Source: a virus. From it: a stretch of 51,538 nt of DNA. The notes beneath the pieces were generated by a model, which saw only the letters and a list, made by a program, of their open reading frames with translations, searched no databases and was not told the origin of the DNA. The stretch spans positions 1 through 51,538 of IMG/VR virus record IMGVR_UViG_3300048571_000060. One strand, written 5' to 3'. Positions 42,290 through 49,658 of this stretch are shown in pieces. The translations under genes and the position numbers were made by a program. How positions within the stretch are numbered: position 1 is the first letter of the stretch; each line of letters opens with the position of its first letter.

Positions 42290-42905
42290 TCTTTTTTGAT
42301 TTTTTATTTGATTTTTTATCCGTTGCAGGTTTGTCAGATGCTGTTGGCTTGTCTGCCGCAGGTTTGTCAGCGCCTTTTTTGTTTTTAGTAGCATCTGTTG
42401 CCAATTTGGCTTTGTGCAATTTGATAACGCTCCAAATTCTACCGTAAGACACATCATGTTTAGTGGCGTAGGCGTTGATGTCAAATTTTGCCGGGTCTTT
42501 GTCGTAATCTGCACGAACTTTGTCAAAGAATTTTTTGTCCAATTTTTTGTGATTGCTTAAATTTGATTTAGCTTTCTTTACCTCTTTAGGCTTGTCAGCC
42601 GCTTTGTTTTTTCCTTTGTCAGCCGCTTTTGGCTTGTCTGCTGACTTATCTGTCGCAGTTGCTTTAGGCTTGTCAGCTGTTTTGTCAGCGGCTTTTGGTT
42701 TATCGTCTGCCGTTGCTTTTGGTTTGGCTGTTTGAAAATAGCGTTCTTTCAAAACGTCTACTTTAAATGCTTTTCTTTCTCCGTTCACAGTCAAACGAAC
42801 TGTTCCTTTGTTTGCTGTTACTGGTAATTTTGTCAATCTGTTTGTGATTGTTCCGTCCTCACTCATATCGTAGTTAGGCGCTTCTGCTAATTTTAATGTT
42901 TTCAT
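42276..42905 (-). CDS. NUMOD-like/HTH protein with DKPKA repeats, 209 aa
   Basis: N-terminal APNYDMSEDGTITNRLTK with a NUMOD/homing-endonuclease-associated look, a middle linker of repeated DKPKA/ADK units (about 65-115), a helix-turn-helix-like segment (FDINAYATKHDVSYGRIWSVIKLHKAKL, near 142-169), and a second Lys-rich tail. Probably DNA-binding; could regulate the module or mark sites. It lies between the small gene at 42935 and the T-fold gene. Confidence 0.65.
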   Translation of the reverse strand: MKTLKLAEAPNYDMSEDGTITNRLTKLPVTANKGTVRLTVNGERKAFKVDVLKERYFQTAKPKATADDKPKAADKTADKPKATATDKSADKPKAADKGKNKAADKPKEVKKAKSNLSNHKKLDKKFFDKVRADYDKDPAKFDINAYATKHDVSYGRIWSVIKLHKAKLATDATKNKKGADKPAADKPTASDKPATDKKSNKKSKKNAKK

Positions 42906-42934
42906 GATACTCGTTTTTTAAGTTTTTAAAATAT

Positions 42935-43180
42935 TTATTTAATTAATTTGCCACAAAGTGGATAGATTCTCGTATAGTAATTGGTACCTGGTTTGATGTG
43001 CTTTGTTCCTTTAAATGTGATTTTCTCTTCAGCGATGTGGTCTTGTCTACTTGCATATCCAATACAGCCTCTGTCGTTGCTTTCAACGTTTTTAGTCCCT
43101 ATCAGTTTTCCATCTACTATATATTCAATGAAAAAGCCTAATTCTTCAAACCTTGTTTCGTGTAATGTATTTGAATCCAT
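42935..43180 (-). CDS. hypothetical protein, 81 aa
   Basis: The upstream ATG at 43222 lies in the promoter; the ATG at 43178-43180 (MDSNTLHETRFEELGFF) is chosen. Beta-rich with GCIGYASRQDHIAEEKI and a CGKL end. First gene behind the promoter at 43208-43246. No family recognised. Confidence 0.6.
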   Translation of the reverse strand: MDSNTLHETRFEELGFFIEYIVDGKLIGTKNVESNDRGCIGYASRQDHIAEEKITFKGTKHIKPGTNYYTRIYPLCGKLIK

Positions 43181-43207
43181 CTTGTTTGTGTTTGTTGTTC
43201 TACTCTG

Positions 43208-43246
43208 CGAATATATGAACAATATTTTAACCGCAAAACATTTTGC
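43208..43246 (-). promoter_or_regulatory. early promoter with perfect GCAAAA-NN-TTTTGC operator-like element
   Basis: TTTG (43237-43234), 18 bp, TATATTCG (43215-43208). The palindrome (43233-43246) is perfect here, with spacer TG. Drives the modification, clamp and primase genes. Confidence 0.75.
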
Positions 43247-43267
43247 AAACTTTTTTCAAGATTTTTT

Positions 43268-43753
43268 TTATTCAGCTATGTAAATCGCTGAATTCTTATC
43301 GTGCTCTATACATTCCACTGAAAGCAATTTTACTCGATTTTCTATAAAATCACTTTCAATTTGCTGTTCGATGAAGTCAAATACATACTTTGCAAAAGCT
43401 TCACAACCAACATTTGGCATAGTTCTTAATTGAATTAACTGCATTGTATCGAAGTCGTCAAAATATTCATACATAGGGTCATCACTTGCGACAACTGTTG
43501 TATGGTCAAACATATAATTGAACCAGTCTTTAATGGTTACAACTTTTTTAGGTAGTTTTCCTGGCGTGTTTTCTTTCAGCTTTGTTTTTAAAAATCCAAA
43601 GTCTTGGACCCAATTTTTATCATCAAGTCCTTTGGCTTGAAAGGTAAGTTTGAAACTAACTGAATATCCGTGTAAAAAGTTGCAATGCGAATTCGCTCGC
43701 CATTGTCTAAAACAGGTACTAAAACCGTCTACTAATTTAGTTGATTGATACAT
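43268..43753 (-). CDS. queD: 6-carboxy-tetrahydropterin synthase
   Basis: 161 aa. Converts dihydroneopterin triphosphate to CPH4. FSTCFRQWRANSHCNFLHGYSVSF holds catalytic Cys24 and His28 as in the FRQWRA subfamily, where HGH is replaced by HGY; NWVQDFGFLK, MFDHTTVV, GCEAFAKYVF and ECIEHDKNSAIYI follow. A zinc ligand of classical QueD appears replaced (Tyr30). 2 bp after folE. Confidence 0.88.
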   Translation of the reverse strand: MYQSTKLVDGFSTCFRQWRANSHCNFLHGYSVSFKLTFQAKGLDDKNWVQDFGFLKTKLKENTPGKLPKKVVTIKDWFNYMFDHTTVVASDDPMYEYFDDFDTMQLIQLRTMPNVGCEAFAKYVFDFIEQQIESDFIENRVKLLSVECIEHDKNSAIYIAE

Positions 43754-43755
43754 AA

Positions 43756-44406
43756 TTATTTAGTGTTTAAAAATTCGTTTCTTACTTCTTGATTTTCTTT
43801 AAACGACCCGCCCAATTTTCTTGTTGTGGTCCAGCAGTTTTTATCCTCAATCCCTCTTGCTTTAACGCAATGGTGAACAGCTCGTATTTCAACAGCTACG
43901 TCTTCAGTTTCCAAAATTAAAACCAATGCCGCTTGTATCTGCAAAGTCAAACGTTCCTGAATTTGAGGTCGCTTACTAAAAAACCTGACAATCCTGTTTA
44001 ATTTTGAAAGCCCCAAAACTTTGTCCTTTGGAATGTAGGCAACTTTGGCGACACCTTCAATGTTTTGAAAGTGATGCTCACACACACTACTCACATCAAC
44101 ACCGCCCTCAATAACCATTTCGTCAGCTTTGAATTTGTTATGCACGTTGGTACATTTTGGAAAGTGGTCATAATTTAATCCTTCAAAAATCTCACAGCTG
44201 AACATCTTTGCAATTCGCATTGGTGTATCCTGCAGACTGTCGTCATTTAAGTCAAGGCCTAACGCTTTCATAATGTGCGTAAAACTTTCCTCAATAATTG
44301 TTTTTTGCTCTTCAGTTTTGTATTTACCATTCACAAATGGCGTTTCAATACCAAGTTCCTTCAAATGTTCGTGAACCTGTTTTCCTAATTCCTTGTCTGT
44401 GTTCAT
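43756..44406 (-). CDS. folE: GTP cyclohydrolase I
   Basis: 216 aa, standard length. It makes dihydroneopterin triphosphate from GTP, the first step to 7-deazaguanines. Zinc site and active-site motifs: SVCEHHFQN (Cys/His), LSKLNRIVRFFSKRPQIQERLT, and HHCVKARGIED (last Cys). It opens the pathway with QueD next. Confidence 0.95.
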   Translation of the reverse strand: MNTDKELGKQVHEHLKELGIETPFVNGKYKTEEQKTIIEESFTHIMKALGLDLNDDSLQDTPMRIAKMFSCEIFEGLNYDHFPKCTNVHNKFKADEMVIEGGVDVSSVCEHHFQNIEGVAKVAYIPKDKVLGLSKLNRIVRFFSKRPQIQERLTLQIQAALVLILETEDVAVEIRAVHHCVKARGIEDKNCWTTTRKLGGSFKENQEVRNEFLNTK

Positions 44407-44407
44407 A

Positions 44408-44647
44408 TTATTCTTCTTGATTTTCTGGTTTCTTTAGATTGTGTGTTTCAATAAGTTTTAACACTTTCATTTCAAGCCCTGTAAAAGTTTTGAATGAAAA
44501 GAATTCACCGTTAAACATTCCCTGAAATGGATTCATCCAATTAGGTCCTTTGGCTTTGTGCCAAATGTCAAGCCCGTTTTCTTCGTTGTTGAAAGTGAAT
44601 TCCTCACCGTCAATCAGTTGCTGTTTTGTGAAAAGTTGATTATTCAT
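44408..44647 (-). CDS. hypothetical protein, 79 aa
   Basis: First gene behind the promoter at 44675-44713 and 1 bp before folE. Short acidic protein with aromatic residues (GLDIWHKAKGPNWMNPFQGMF). No family recognised; co-transcribed with folE and queD. Confidence 0.65.
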   Translation of the reverse strand: MNNQLFTKQQLIDGEEFTFNNEENGLDIWHKAKGPNWMNPFQGMFNGEFFSFKTFTGLEMKVLKLIETHNLKKPENQEE

Positions 44648-44674
44648 TTTGTTGGTTTTAGTTGTTCTACTCTG

Positions 44675-44713
44675 CGAATATATGACAAGATTTCTAACCG
44701 CAAAATTTTTCGC
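44675..44713 (-). promoter_or_regulatory. early promoter with GCGAAAAATTTTGC operator-like element
   Basis: TTTG (44704-44701), 18 bp, TATATTCG (44682-44675); near palindrome 44700-44713. Drives the 79-aa gene, folE and queD. Confidence 0.72.
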
Positions 44714-44722
44714 ATATTTTTT

Positions 44723-44923
44723 TCAAATCTTACTAAAATATTTATCAATTGTCTTACTTATCATATAATGGCTTACTCCAAATTTTTGCTTCATCGCTTC
44801 ATATGTATTGTTCTTTTCCTTCAAATAGAACTCAATTATCTGTTCTTCAAGATATGGCGTTAACTCAACAGGCGAAAGCTTTGTTCCGTTATTATTAAAA
44901 CGGGAGGTCGTCTTGCTCTTCAT
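44723..44923 (-). CDS. small HTH protein, 66 aa
   Basis: A basic start, then ELTPYLEEQIIEFYLKEKNN and TYEAMKQKFGVSHYMISKTIDKYF, a typical winged or Trp-repressor-like helix-turn-helix. It overlaps the helicase stop by 29 nt. A candidate regulator for the shared operator elements. Confidence 0.65.
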   Translation of the reverse strand: MKSKTTSRFNNNGTKLSPVELTPYLEEQIIEFYLKEKNNTYEAMKQKFGVSHYMISKTIDKYFSKI

Positions 44924-46118
44924 TTATTTTTCCATTAAATTCATTCGCTTGATGCGAAGGTGATTCAGTACTTGCGGCTATTCCGTTATAGTCAACCCAA
45001 TAACGCTGAATGCCGCCCTTCATAATTTTGTGCTTGGTGTGTTTTGCCAATGCTTTGCCCATTGGAACTGAACTCATCTTTGATTGAAACGCTGGAACAT
45101 TAACCAATATTTTCTGTATCACTTCACTGCCTGAAAGCATCTCGCCATCACCCTTTGCATTGTTGCAAGTAAAGTATCGTAAAAACAATTCTTCCTCCAA
45201 ACTAACAGTTCTAAATTTTTCATTTGATTGGTTGATTTCACGGATTTCATCAATATTGAACCAATGCCTGTAACCGTCTTTCCATAGCTTATACGCTTGA
45301 GCCCAAATCATATCAGGGTTGATTTTATGTCTATAATCAATACTTTTTACCTTAAACACCAACCAACGTCTGTTTCCTGTTGTATCTGATAGAAACTTAT
45401 CCTCGTTGACTGAGCCTAAAAAAGATGCTCTTCTGACAAGATGTGACGTGTACCGCCCATAAGATTTACGAACGCTGATTCGTTGTCTTGTGATATATGA
45501 TTTAATTGCTGAAATGTCATTGCTTCGCAAAGTTTCAAGTTCGTCCAAGTGAATAAACCAATATTGACTCAAGTACATTGTGTGGTCCTTGTTTTTGGTG
45601 TCAATATTTCCTTCATACAGATATTCAGATTGAAATTGCTTTGGCAATAATGAACGCATCCACCTGGTTTTTCCAACTCCTTGTCCGGATTGAAAAACCA
45701 AACAAACGTCATTTACGCTGTCTGTTCGCAGTAGGCAGTCAATACATCCAACAAGATACCGTTCTAAAGTTTTTTCAAAGTGCTTATCATTATCAGTCTT
45801 GATAGTTTTTGAAATCTTTTTAATCCAATTTTTACCGTCCCATTTTGCAAGGTTGTCAAAGTATTCTTCAAATGGATTGTATTCTGTGGCAAAATCCATA
45901 CTTTCAATAAATATATCAACCTTGTCTGAGGGAACGTCTATGTGTTCAGCCATCAACTCAAGCAGTATTGATTTTCTATATCTATCGTCGTATTTTTTCC
46001 ATTTTGAATTCTTTTTGTTTTTCCTAAACTCATAGAAGTTGGTTACAACATTGAAACGAAATATGTATTTAGATGAAATGTAGTTGAAAGCATTGCTGTT
46101 CTTTCCATTAAATTTCAT
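44895..46118 (-). CDS. VirE/VapE-type replicative helicase
   Basis: 407 aa. Walker A QSGQGVGKTRW (143-153), Walker B YWFIHLDELE (186-195), and the sensor/arginine region RRASFLGSVNEDKFLSDTTGNRRWLVF (about 228-254), hallmark of VirE/VapE proteins. The C-terminus ends EEQDDLPF, an SSB-like tip. Likely works with the separately encoded primase at 36125-36979 to unwind and prime. Confidence 0.88.
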   Translation of the reverse strand: MKFNGKNSNAFNYISSKYIFRFNVVTNFYEFRKNKKNSKWKKYDDRYRKSILLELMAEHIDVPSDKVDIFIESMDFATEYNPFEEYFDNLAKWDGKNWIKKISKTIKTDNDKHFEKTLERYLVGCIDCLLRTDSVNDVCLVFQSGQGVGKTRWMRSLLPKQFQSEYLYEGNIDTKNKDHTMYLSQYWFIHLDELETLRSNDISAIKSYITRQRISVRKSYGRYTSHLVRRASFLGSVNEDKFLSDTTGNRRWLVFKVKSIDYRHKINPDMIWAQAYKLWKDGYRHWFNIDEIREINQSNEKFRTVSLEEELFLRYFTCNNAKGDGEMLSGSEVIQKILVNVPAFQSKMSSVPMGKALAKHTKHKIMKGGIQRYWVDYNGIAASTESPSHQANEFNGKINEEQDDLPF

Positions 46119-46319
46119 TTATTTTCTATTTTTTGTTGCTTTGGTAATTCTATGAATTTTTGCGCGGTTGTATCTTTGTTCGTCTATTTCATTAACTCTG
46201 CCTTTTTTGTCAGCTTCCCAAAATTTGAAGCCGTTTTTTGTTGTAAGTAGCACTCTGCCATCTTTTAATTCTATTTCACTGCTTATTAGGTTTTGATTTT
46301 TGAATTCGGTTAGCTCCAT
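46119..46319 (-). CDS. hypothetical protein, 66 aa
   Basis: Directly upstream of the helicase gene. ISSEIELKDGRVLLTTKNGFKFW suggests a small beta domain, then a basic tail (RYNRAKIHRITKATKNRK). No family recognised. Confidence 0.6.
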   Translation of the reverse strand: MELTEFKNQNLISSEIELKDGRVLLTTKNGFKFWEADKKGRVNEIDEQRYNRAKIHRITKATKNRK

Positions 46320-46321
46320 AA

Positions 46322-46693
46322 TTATTGAGTGGTTAATGTTATTGTTCCTTTTCTTACCTCTGCATGAATGACGTTCTTAACTACAATTCTTTGCGTGGCC
46401 GTCAATTGGCTTTGTTTTTGCATTATGAGGTTATATTCTTTTAAATATTCACCAAGCGTCTTAAATGGCATTTTAGGCACTTTGCTCATCAGCATTGGTT
46501 TCGTAAAATTCATAAATGCACTATACTCTTCATCAGTCTTGAATGACTCACGTGTTACAGGTATGGGTACTTTTTGAATTGGTTTTGGGACGATTACAGG
46601 TTTGACTGTTTGCTTATTAGCTCTAGATATTGCAATTGTTTTGCCGTGGTCTACGTGACCAATCGTGCCTAATGGTATTACTTTCTTTGCCAT
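46322..46693 (-). CDS. small protein with EF-Tu-like P-loop motif, 123 aa
   Basis: Starts MAKKVIPLGTIGHVDHGKT (motif at 10-19), identical to the G1 loop of translational GTPases; yet the rest (EEYSAFMNFTKPMLMSKVPKMPFKTLGEYLKEYN) has no G2-G5 motifs. It may be a cut-down nucleotide-binding or mimic protein. Promoter -7 box at 46699-46706. Confidence 0.65.
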   Translation of the reverse strand: MAKKVIPLGTIGHVDHGKTIAISRANKQTVKPVIVPKPIQKVPIPVTRESFKTDEEYSAFMNFTKPMLMSKVPKMPFKTLGEYLKEYNLIMQKQSQLTATQRIVVKNVIHAEVRKGTITLTTQ

Positions 46694-46698
46694 TCTTT

Positions 46699-46706
46699 CA
46701 AATGTA
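46699..46706 (-). promoter_or_regulatory. candidate -7 box before the GHVDHGKT gene
   Basis: TACATTTG ends 5 nt before the ATG at 46693; no good -33 at the usual spacing. Confidence 0.35.
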
Positions 46707-46722
46707 ATTAGTTAAGCAAATC

Positions 46723-46781
46723 AAGGACAGGTTGTAGATACAACGACAACAAGATGAAATTTGTGAAGATGTCCTGTCCTT
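46723..46781. other. inverted-repeat structure in intergenic region
   Basis: AAGGACAG (46723-46730) pairs with CTGTCCTT (46774-46781); nested GTTGT-AGAT-ACAAC (46731-46744). GTCCTGTCC is a small tandem. It sits between the 307-aa gene and the GHVDHGKT gene; there is no other gene in 46694-46881. A structured RNA, operator or terminator remnant. Confidence 0.55.
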
Positions 46782-46881
46782 TATTGCTATAAAATATTTT
46801 TTGAAATGTTTTTTGATTGCTTCATCTTATTATTGCATCTACATGAGCGAAGTAAAGCATAACATTTCGGATTGGCAAGAA

Positions 46882-47805
46882 TTATTTTTTCTTTTTGTCT
46901 TTTTTCTTATCCTTCTTTTTGCCGACTTCAGCCAACGCATCATTGTCAATGCCCTTGTCTTTCTTTTTGTCTTTGGATTTTTCAGATTTTTTATCTTTCT
47001 TTTTATCCCCTTTGACATGAGCTTCAACTTCTGCAACTACAACCGGATTATCCTTTGGCAAGTTTGCCAACAGTAAATCAACAATTCTGTTCACAACACC
47101 ATCCTCATCAGTGTCTGATGTAATGATTGGAAGTTTGTGTTTGTTGATTAGCTTGATAAGTTTTGTTAAACTCATACCTGCTAAATGCTCGTGAAATTCA
47201 CCAACCGTGTCATATCCGCTAACCATTTCGATAAGTTGTGCAACATCTATAGGTGGTTCGAAAGCTTCAGCCGGAGTTGCTGGCGTTAGAGTAGTCGCAT
47301 CTTCGTCCTCACTGCTGTCTTTATCTTTTTTCTTATCCTTCTTTTTGTCCTTGCCGTCTTTTTCAGACTTGTCCTTGCCCTTGTCAGCCTTTTTGTCTTT
47401 TTTAGCTTCTTTTGATTCGTTTGTTGGTGCTTCAACATCCATTTCAGCCGCGAATTTTTTCATGTCATCAACAATCGCTTTAACAAAATATGCACGACCT
47501 TTATTGGTTTGCTTAACATCCAAAGCATGAGTCAACAATGACTTGCCAAACGTTCTTGTTCTGATATCAAAATCAGGATTAATTTCCAATAATGCTTCCT
47601 CAATTTCTTTTGCAATCATGTAGGTTCCTTTTGAGTCACTGGCTTCAGCGAACACAATGTGGTCAATTACCAAAGAATCTTCTTGACTGCCTGGTTTTGA
47701 TTTTTGTTCAACAACTTTTTTTCCAACTGCTTCAGCAAAAGCGGCCACAACCTTTGGGTCGCCTAACGCTTCTAATACTGCTTTAACTACTAAATTCTGT
47801 TCCAT
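46882..47805 (-). CDS. large charged protein with KDKK linkers, 307 aa
   Basis: Two ordered parts separated by highly charged linkers: residues 1-120 (VKAVLEALGDPKVVAAFAEA ... TFGKSLLTHALDVKQTNKGRAYF) and 180-260 (VAQLIEMVSGYDTVGEFHEHLAGM ...). Linkers at about 125-170 and 265-307 are Lys/Asp repeats. Unknown function; perhaps a nucleoid- or virion-associated binder. Its leader carries the second copy of the 25-nt element, 22 nt before the ATG. Confidence 0.7.
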   Translation of the reverse strand: MEQNLVVKAVLEALGDPKVVAAFAEAVGKKVVEQKSKPGSQEDSLVIDHIVFAEASDSKGTYMIAKEIEEALLEINPDFDIRTRTFGKSLLTHALDVKQTNKGRAYFVKAIVDDMKKFAAEMDVEAPTNESKEAKKDKKADKGKDKSEKDGKDKKKDKKKDKDSSEDEDATTLTPATPAEAFEPPIDVAQLIEMVSGYDTVGEFHEHLAGMSLTKLIKLINKHKLPIITSDTDEDGVVNRIVDLLLANLPKDNPVVVAEVEAHVKGDKKKDKKSEKSKDKKKDKGIDNDALAEVGKKKDKKKDKKKK

Positions 47806-47827
47806 TTTAAATATTTATTTATTTTTG

Positions 47828-47852
47828 CTTACTTCAGGCATCAGCTTTCCTA
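47828..47852 (-). promoter_or_regulatory. shared 25-nt leader element, copy 2
   Basis: Exact reverse complement of 2936-2960. On this strand it follows the small CxxC gene's stop and precedes the ATG of the 307-aa gene by 22 nt. Confidence 0.7.
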
Positions 47853-47972
47853 TTAAATTATTTTTCTTTTTTTACAAATTTCACACTCTAATTCTCTTGA
47901 ATAACGACCATGCAAAAACGCAATCACTCTCCATTTACATCTATGCTTTGTTGGTTTTTCAATCTTCTTCAA
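47853..47972 (-). CDS. small CxxC zinc-ribbon-like protein, 39 aa, TTG start
   Basis: Begins at TTG 47970-47972 inside the 61-aa gene; no ATG. The sequence KKIEKPTKHRCKWRVIAFLH and RELECEICKKRK has a Cys pair and a lone Cys typical of tiny zinc ribbons, which argues that it is coding. Short length and rare start keep confidence low. Confidence 0.4.
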   Translation of the reverse strand: MKKIEKPTKHRCKWRVIAFLHGRYSRELECEICKKRKII

Positions 47973-48144
47973 TATCAGTTAATACATATCCTTTAGGTGG
48001 CAGATGAATCAAACATCTTCCATTTTCTTTATAGCACGTACAATCTTCTTCATCATCAACAATCATTGAAACTGAGTCTTCTTTATCTTCATAGTTTGTA
48101 AAAAAATCATTAAAGATTCCGGTTATTGTAAGCAGTTTTTTCAT
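47959..48144 (-). CDS. hypothetical protein, 61 aa
   Basis: MKKLLTITGIFNDFF start, then an acidic patch (EDKEDSVSMIVDDEEDCTCY) with CTC and a late Cys, GRCLIHLPPKGYVL. Overlaps its neighbour by 4 nt. No family recognised. Confidence 0.6.
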   Translation of the reverse strand: MKKLLTITGIFNDFFTNYEDKEDSVSMIVDDEEDCTCYKENGRCLIHLPPKGYVLTDIEED

Positions 48145-48479
48145 TTTGCTATATATATGGCCGTTGGTCTATCATATTTCTTTACAACACCAGCGTCAAC
48201 AGAGTAATCACCAACATCTTCAATGGTTGGTTCTTTATCACACTTAACAGCATAATGAATTTGACACCCTGCCACGATTACATGATTATCTTCAGGTCCA
48301 ACTTTTGCAAACCAATTTGATGACCTGATGTTTGTTTTGATACCTAAAAAGGAATCCTCAATGATTTTTACGTCACCCCAGACTGCTCTGTACTGTTTGC
48401 CGTCAGGTCCAAAAAACCAAGCGTCTGTGGTTATTAAATAGTTTCCTGTCATAATATTATGGATAAATAGGTTTTTCAA
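48141..48479 (-). CDS. hypothetical protein, 112 aa
   Basis: Beta-rich with aromatic residues (TTDAWFFGPDGKQYRAVWGDV) and a Cys/His segment (VAGCQIHYAVKC). Upstream gene overlaps by 23 nt. Function unknown, member of the small early gene string. Confidence 0.65.
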   Translation of the reverse strand: MKNLFIHNIMTGNYLITTDAWFFGPDGKQYRAVWGDVKIIEDSFLGIKTNIRSSNWFAKVGPEDNHVIVAGCQIHYAVKCDKEPTIEDVGDYSVDAGVVKKYDRPTAIYIAK

Positions 48480-48708
48480 TTAATAAAAAAGGCAACACAC
48501 AAAGCGCAATCATGACCAATGCAAAACAACAGAACGGCAACCACAATTTGAACACTTTCTTTTCGTAATCAAAATCCTTGGTTTGTGCTTTCATAATCCT
48601 GTATTCGTTGTTGGTCTTTATGTAAAAGCCAGTCAATACTGCTGTTGTTATTAAAATTATAATTGCAAACCAACTCAATGATTCACCACAGATTGCTAAT
48701 TGTTTCAT
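48457..48708 (-). CDS. two-TM membrane protein, 83 aa
   Basis: Hydrophobic segments at about 10-30 (LSWFAIIILITTAVLTGFYI) and 54-76 (LWLPFCCFALVMIALCVLPF) flank a charged loop. Could be an early membrane protein such as a superinfection-exclusion factor. Starts 1 bp after the Nudix gene. Confidence 0.65.
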   Translation of the reverse strand: MKQLAICGESLSWFAIIILITTAVLTGFYIKTNNEYRIMKAQTKDFDYEKKVFKLWLPFCCFALVMIALCVLPFLLIEKPIYP

Positions 48709-48709
48709 C

Positions 48710-49147
48710 TTAATAGTGCATTGTTATATAATGAAAATTTGATGAGTGACGCAGTCTATAAAGACACGTTTCAATCAACATTGGAACGTTTCCAATATGT
48801 TTAACTAATTTGACTCTGTTTGTTTGATATAAGTCAATTTTTTCAACCTCCATCGTTCTTAAAGTTTTGTCAGTTGTGCCTGTAAAGATAGTGACATTGA
48901 AACCTGTGCTATCATTATTGATACCTTTCATTTCGCCAACTTCAATAAGTTGTTCAGCACTGATGTCAAGACCAGATTCTTCTTTCAGTTCGCGAATCAC
49001 TGCCTGCATTGGAGTTTCGTCTTCTTCAATTTTACCACCAATACCATTCAAACAGCCTTTTTGCCATTCTGGTTTTTGCTTTTGGATTAACCATACCTTT
49101 TCAACATTATGTGTAAATAAAAAGGCGACTACATAATTTGTTATCAT
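48710..49147 (-). CDS. Nudix hydrolase
   Basis: 145 aa. Perfect Nudix box GX5EX7REUXEEXGU at residues 38-60 (GKIEEDETPMQAVIRELKEE...). Hydrolyses nucleoside-diphosphate-linked compounds; with the neighbouring MazG-like gene it could clear modified or unwanted nucleotides, or NAD/cyclic-nucleotide metabolites. Substrate not predictable from sequence. Confidence 0.92.
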   Translation of the reverse strand: MITNYVVAFLFTHNVEKVWLIQKQKPEWQKGCLNGIGGKIEEDETPMQAVIRELKEESGLDISAEQLIEVGEMKGINNDSTGFNVTIFTGTTDKTLRTMEVEKIDLYQTNRVKLVKHIGNVPMLIETCLYRLRHSSNFHYITMHY

Positions 49148-49461
49148 GATTTTATTGTTTTAGGTGCCGGTTTCAACGGCGTTAGATACTTTTCTTTTTT
49201 CTTTTGAAGCTTTTTATTCACTATACGATTGATTTTTCGTTTGTTGAATAACATTTCAGCTGAGCGCATCGCAATCTTCATATCAGCCAGCTCACTATAT
49301 ACGTCATTCAATAGCTTTTTCTTGTCGATCTTTGTTGGACATTTTAATTGGTGTAATGCAAGGCCCAATTCTTGAGACTCTTCCTGTATTTTGTCAACAG
49401 TTGCAACTTCTCCAAACTTCCTAATCAGTTGCTTGATTATCTTTAGGTTTTCAGCTGTCAT
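49144..49461 (-). CDS. MazG-like nucleotide pyrophosphohydrolase
   Basis: 105 aa, all-helical. KIQEESQELGLALHQL and VYSELADMKIAMRSAEMLF give the EExxE and ExxD metal-binding pattern of the MazG/dUTPase-like fold, and INRIVNKKLQKK closes it. Phage MazG-like enzymes act on (d)NTPs or ppGpp-related pools. ATGA coupling to the Nudix gene. Confidence 0.75.
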   Translation of the reverse strand: MTAENLKIIKQLIRKFGEVATVDKIQEESQELGLALHQLKCPTKIDKKKLLNDVYSELADMKIAMRSAEMLFNKRKINRIVNKKLQKKKEKYLTPLKPAPKTIKS

Positions 49462-49655
49462 TTTTTGGTTAGTGATTCAGGTTGGTTTAATTTTTCAAAC
49501 TCTATTAACTTGTCTAGATGCTCAACTTTCTTTTGATAAAATATAATCAGCAAATTTAAATAAACGGTCGCCTTATCAATCAATATCATTATAAAAATTG
49601 CCACACAAAATGCTGTCCAAGGATATTCAGCCAATACTGCAAAAAAGTATTTCAT
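49458..49655 (-). CDS. one-TM protein, 65 aa
   Basis: Hydrophobic segment at about 8-40 (WTAFCVAIFIMILIDK), then a charged coiled-coil-like end. Short overlap with the MazG-like gene. Unknown. Confidence 0.6.
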   Translation of the reverse strand: MKYFFAVLAEYPWTAFCVAIFIMILIDKATVYLNLLIIFYQKKVEHLDKLIEFEKLNQPESLTKK

Positions 49656-49658
49656 AAC

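Noticed and set aside
42290-42526. N-terminal extension of the T-fold protein
   Set aside because: The stretch is Thr/Gln/Lys-rich shadow of the KxDK-repeat gene in another frame; the protein from 42289 has normal T-fold length.
47207-47530. Plus-strand Ser/Leu-rich frame of 107 aa
   Set aside because: It is antisense to the Lys/Asp repeats of the 307-aa gene, whose codons give long Ser/Leu/Phe shadows.
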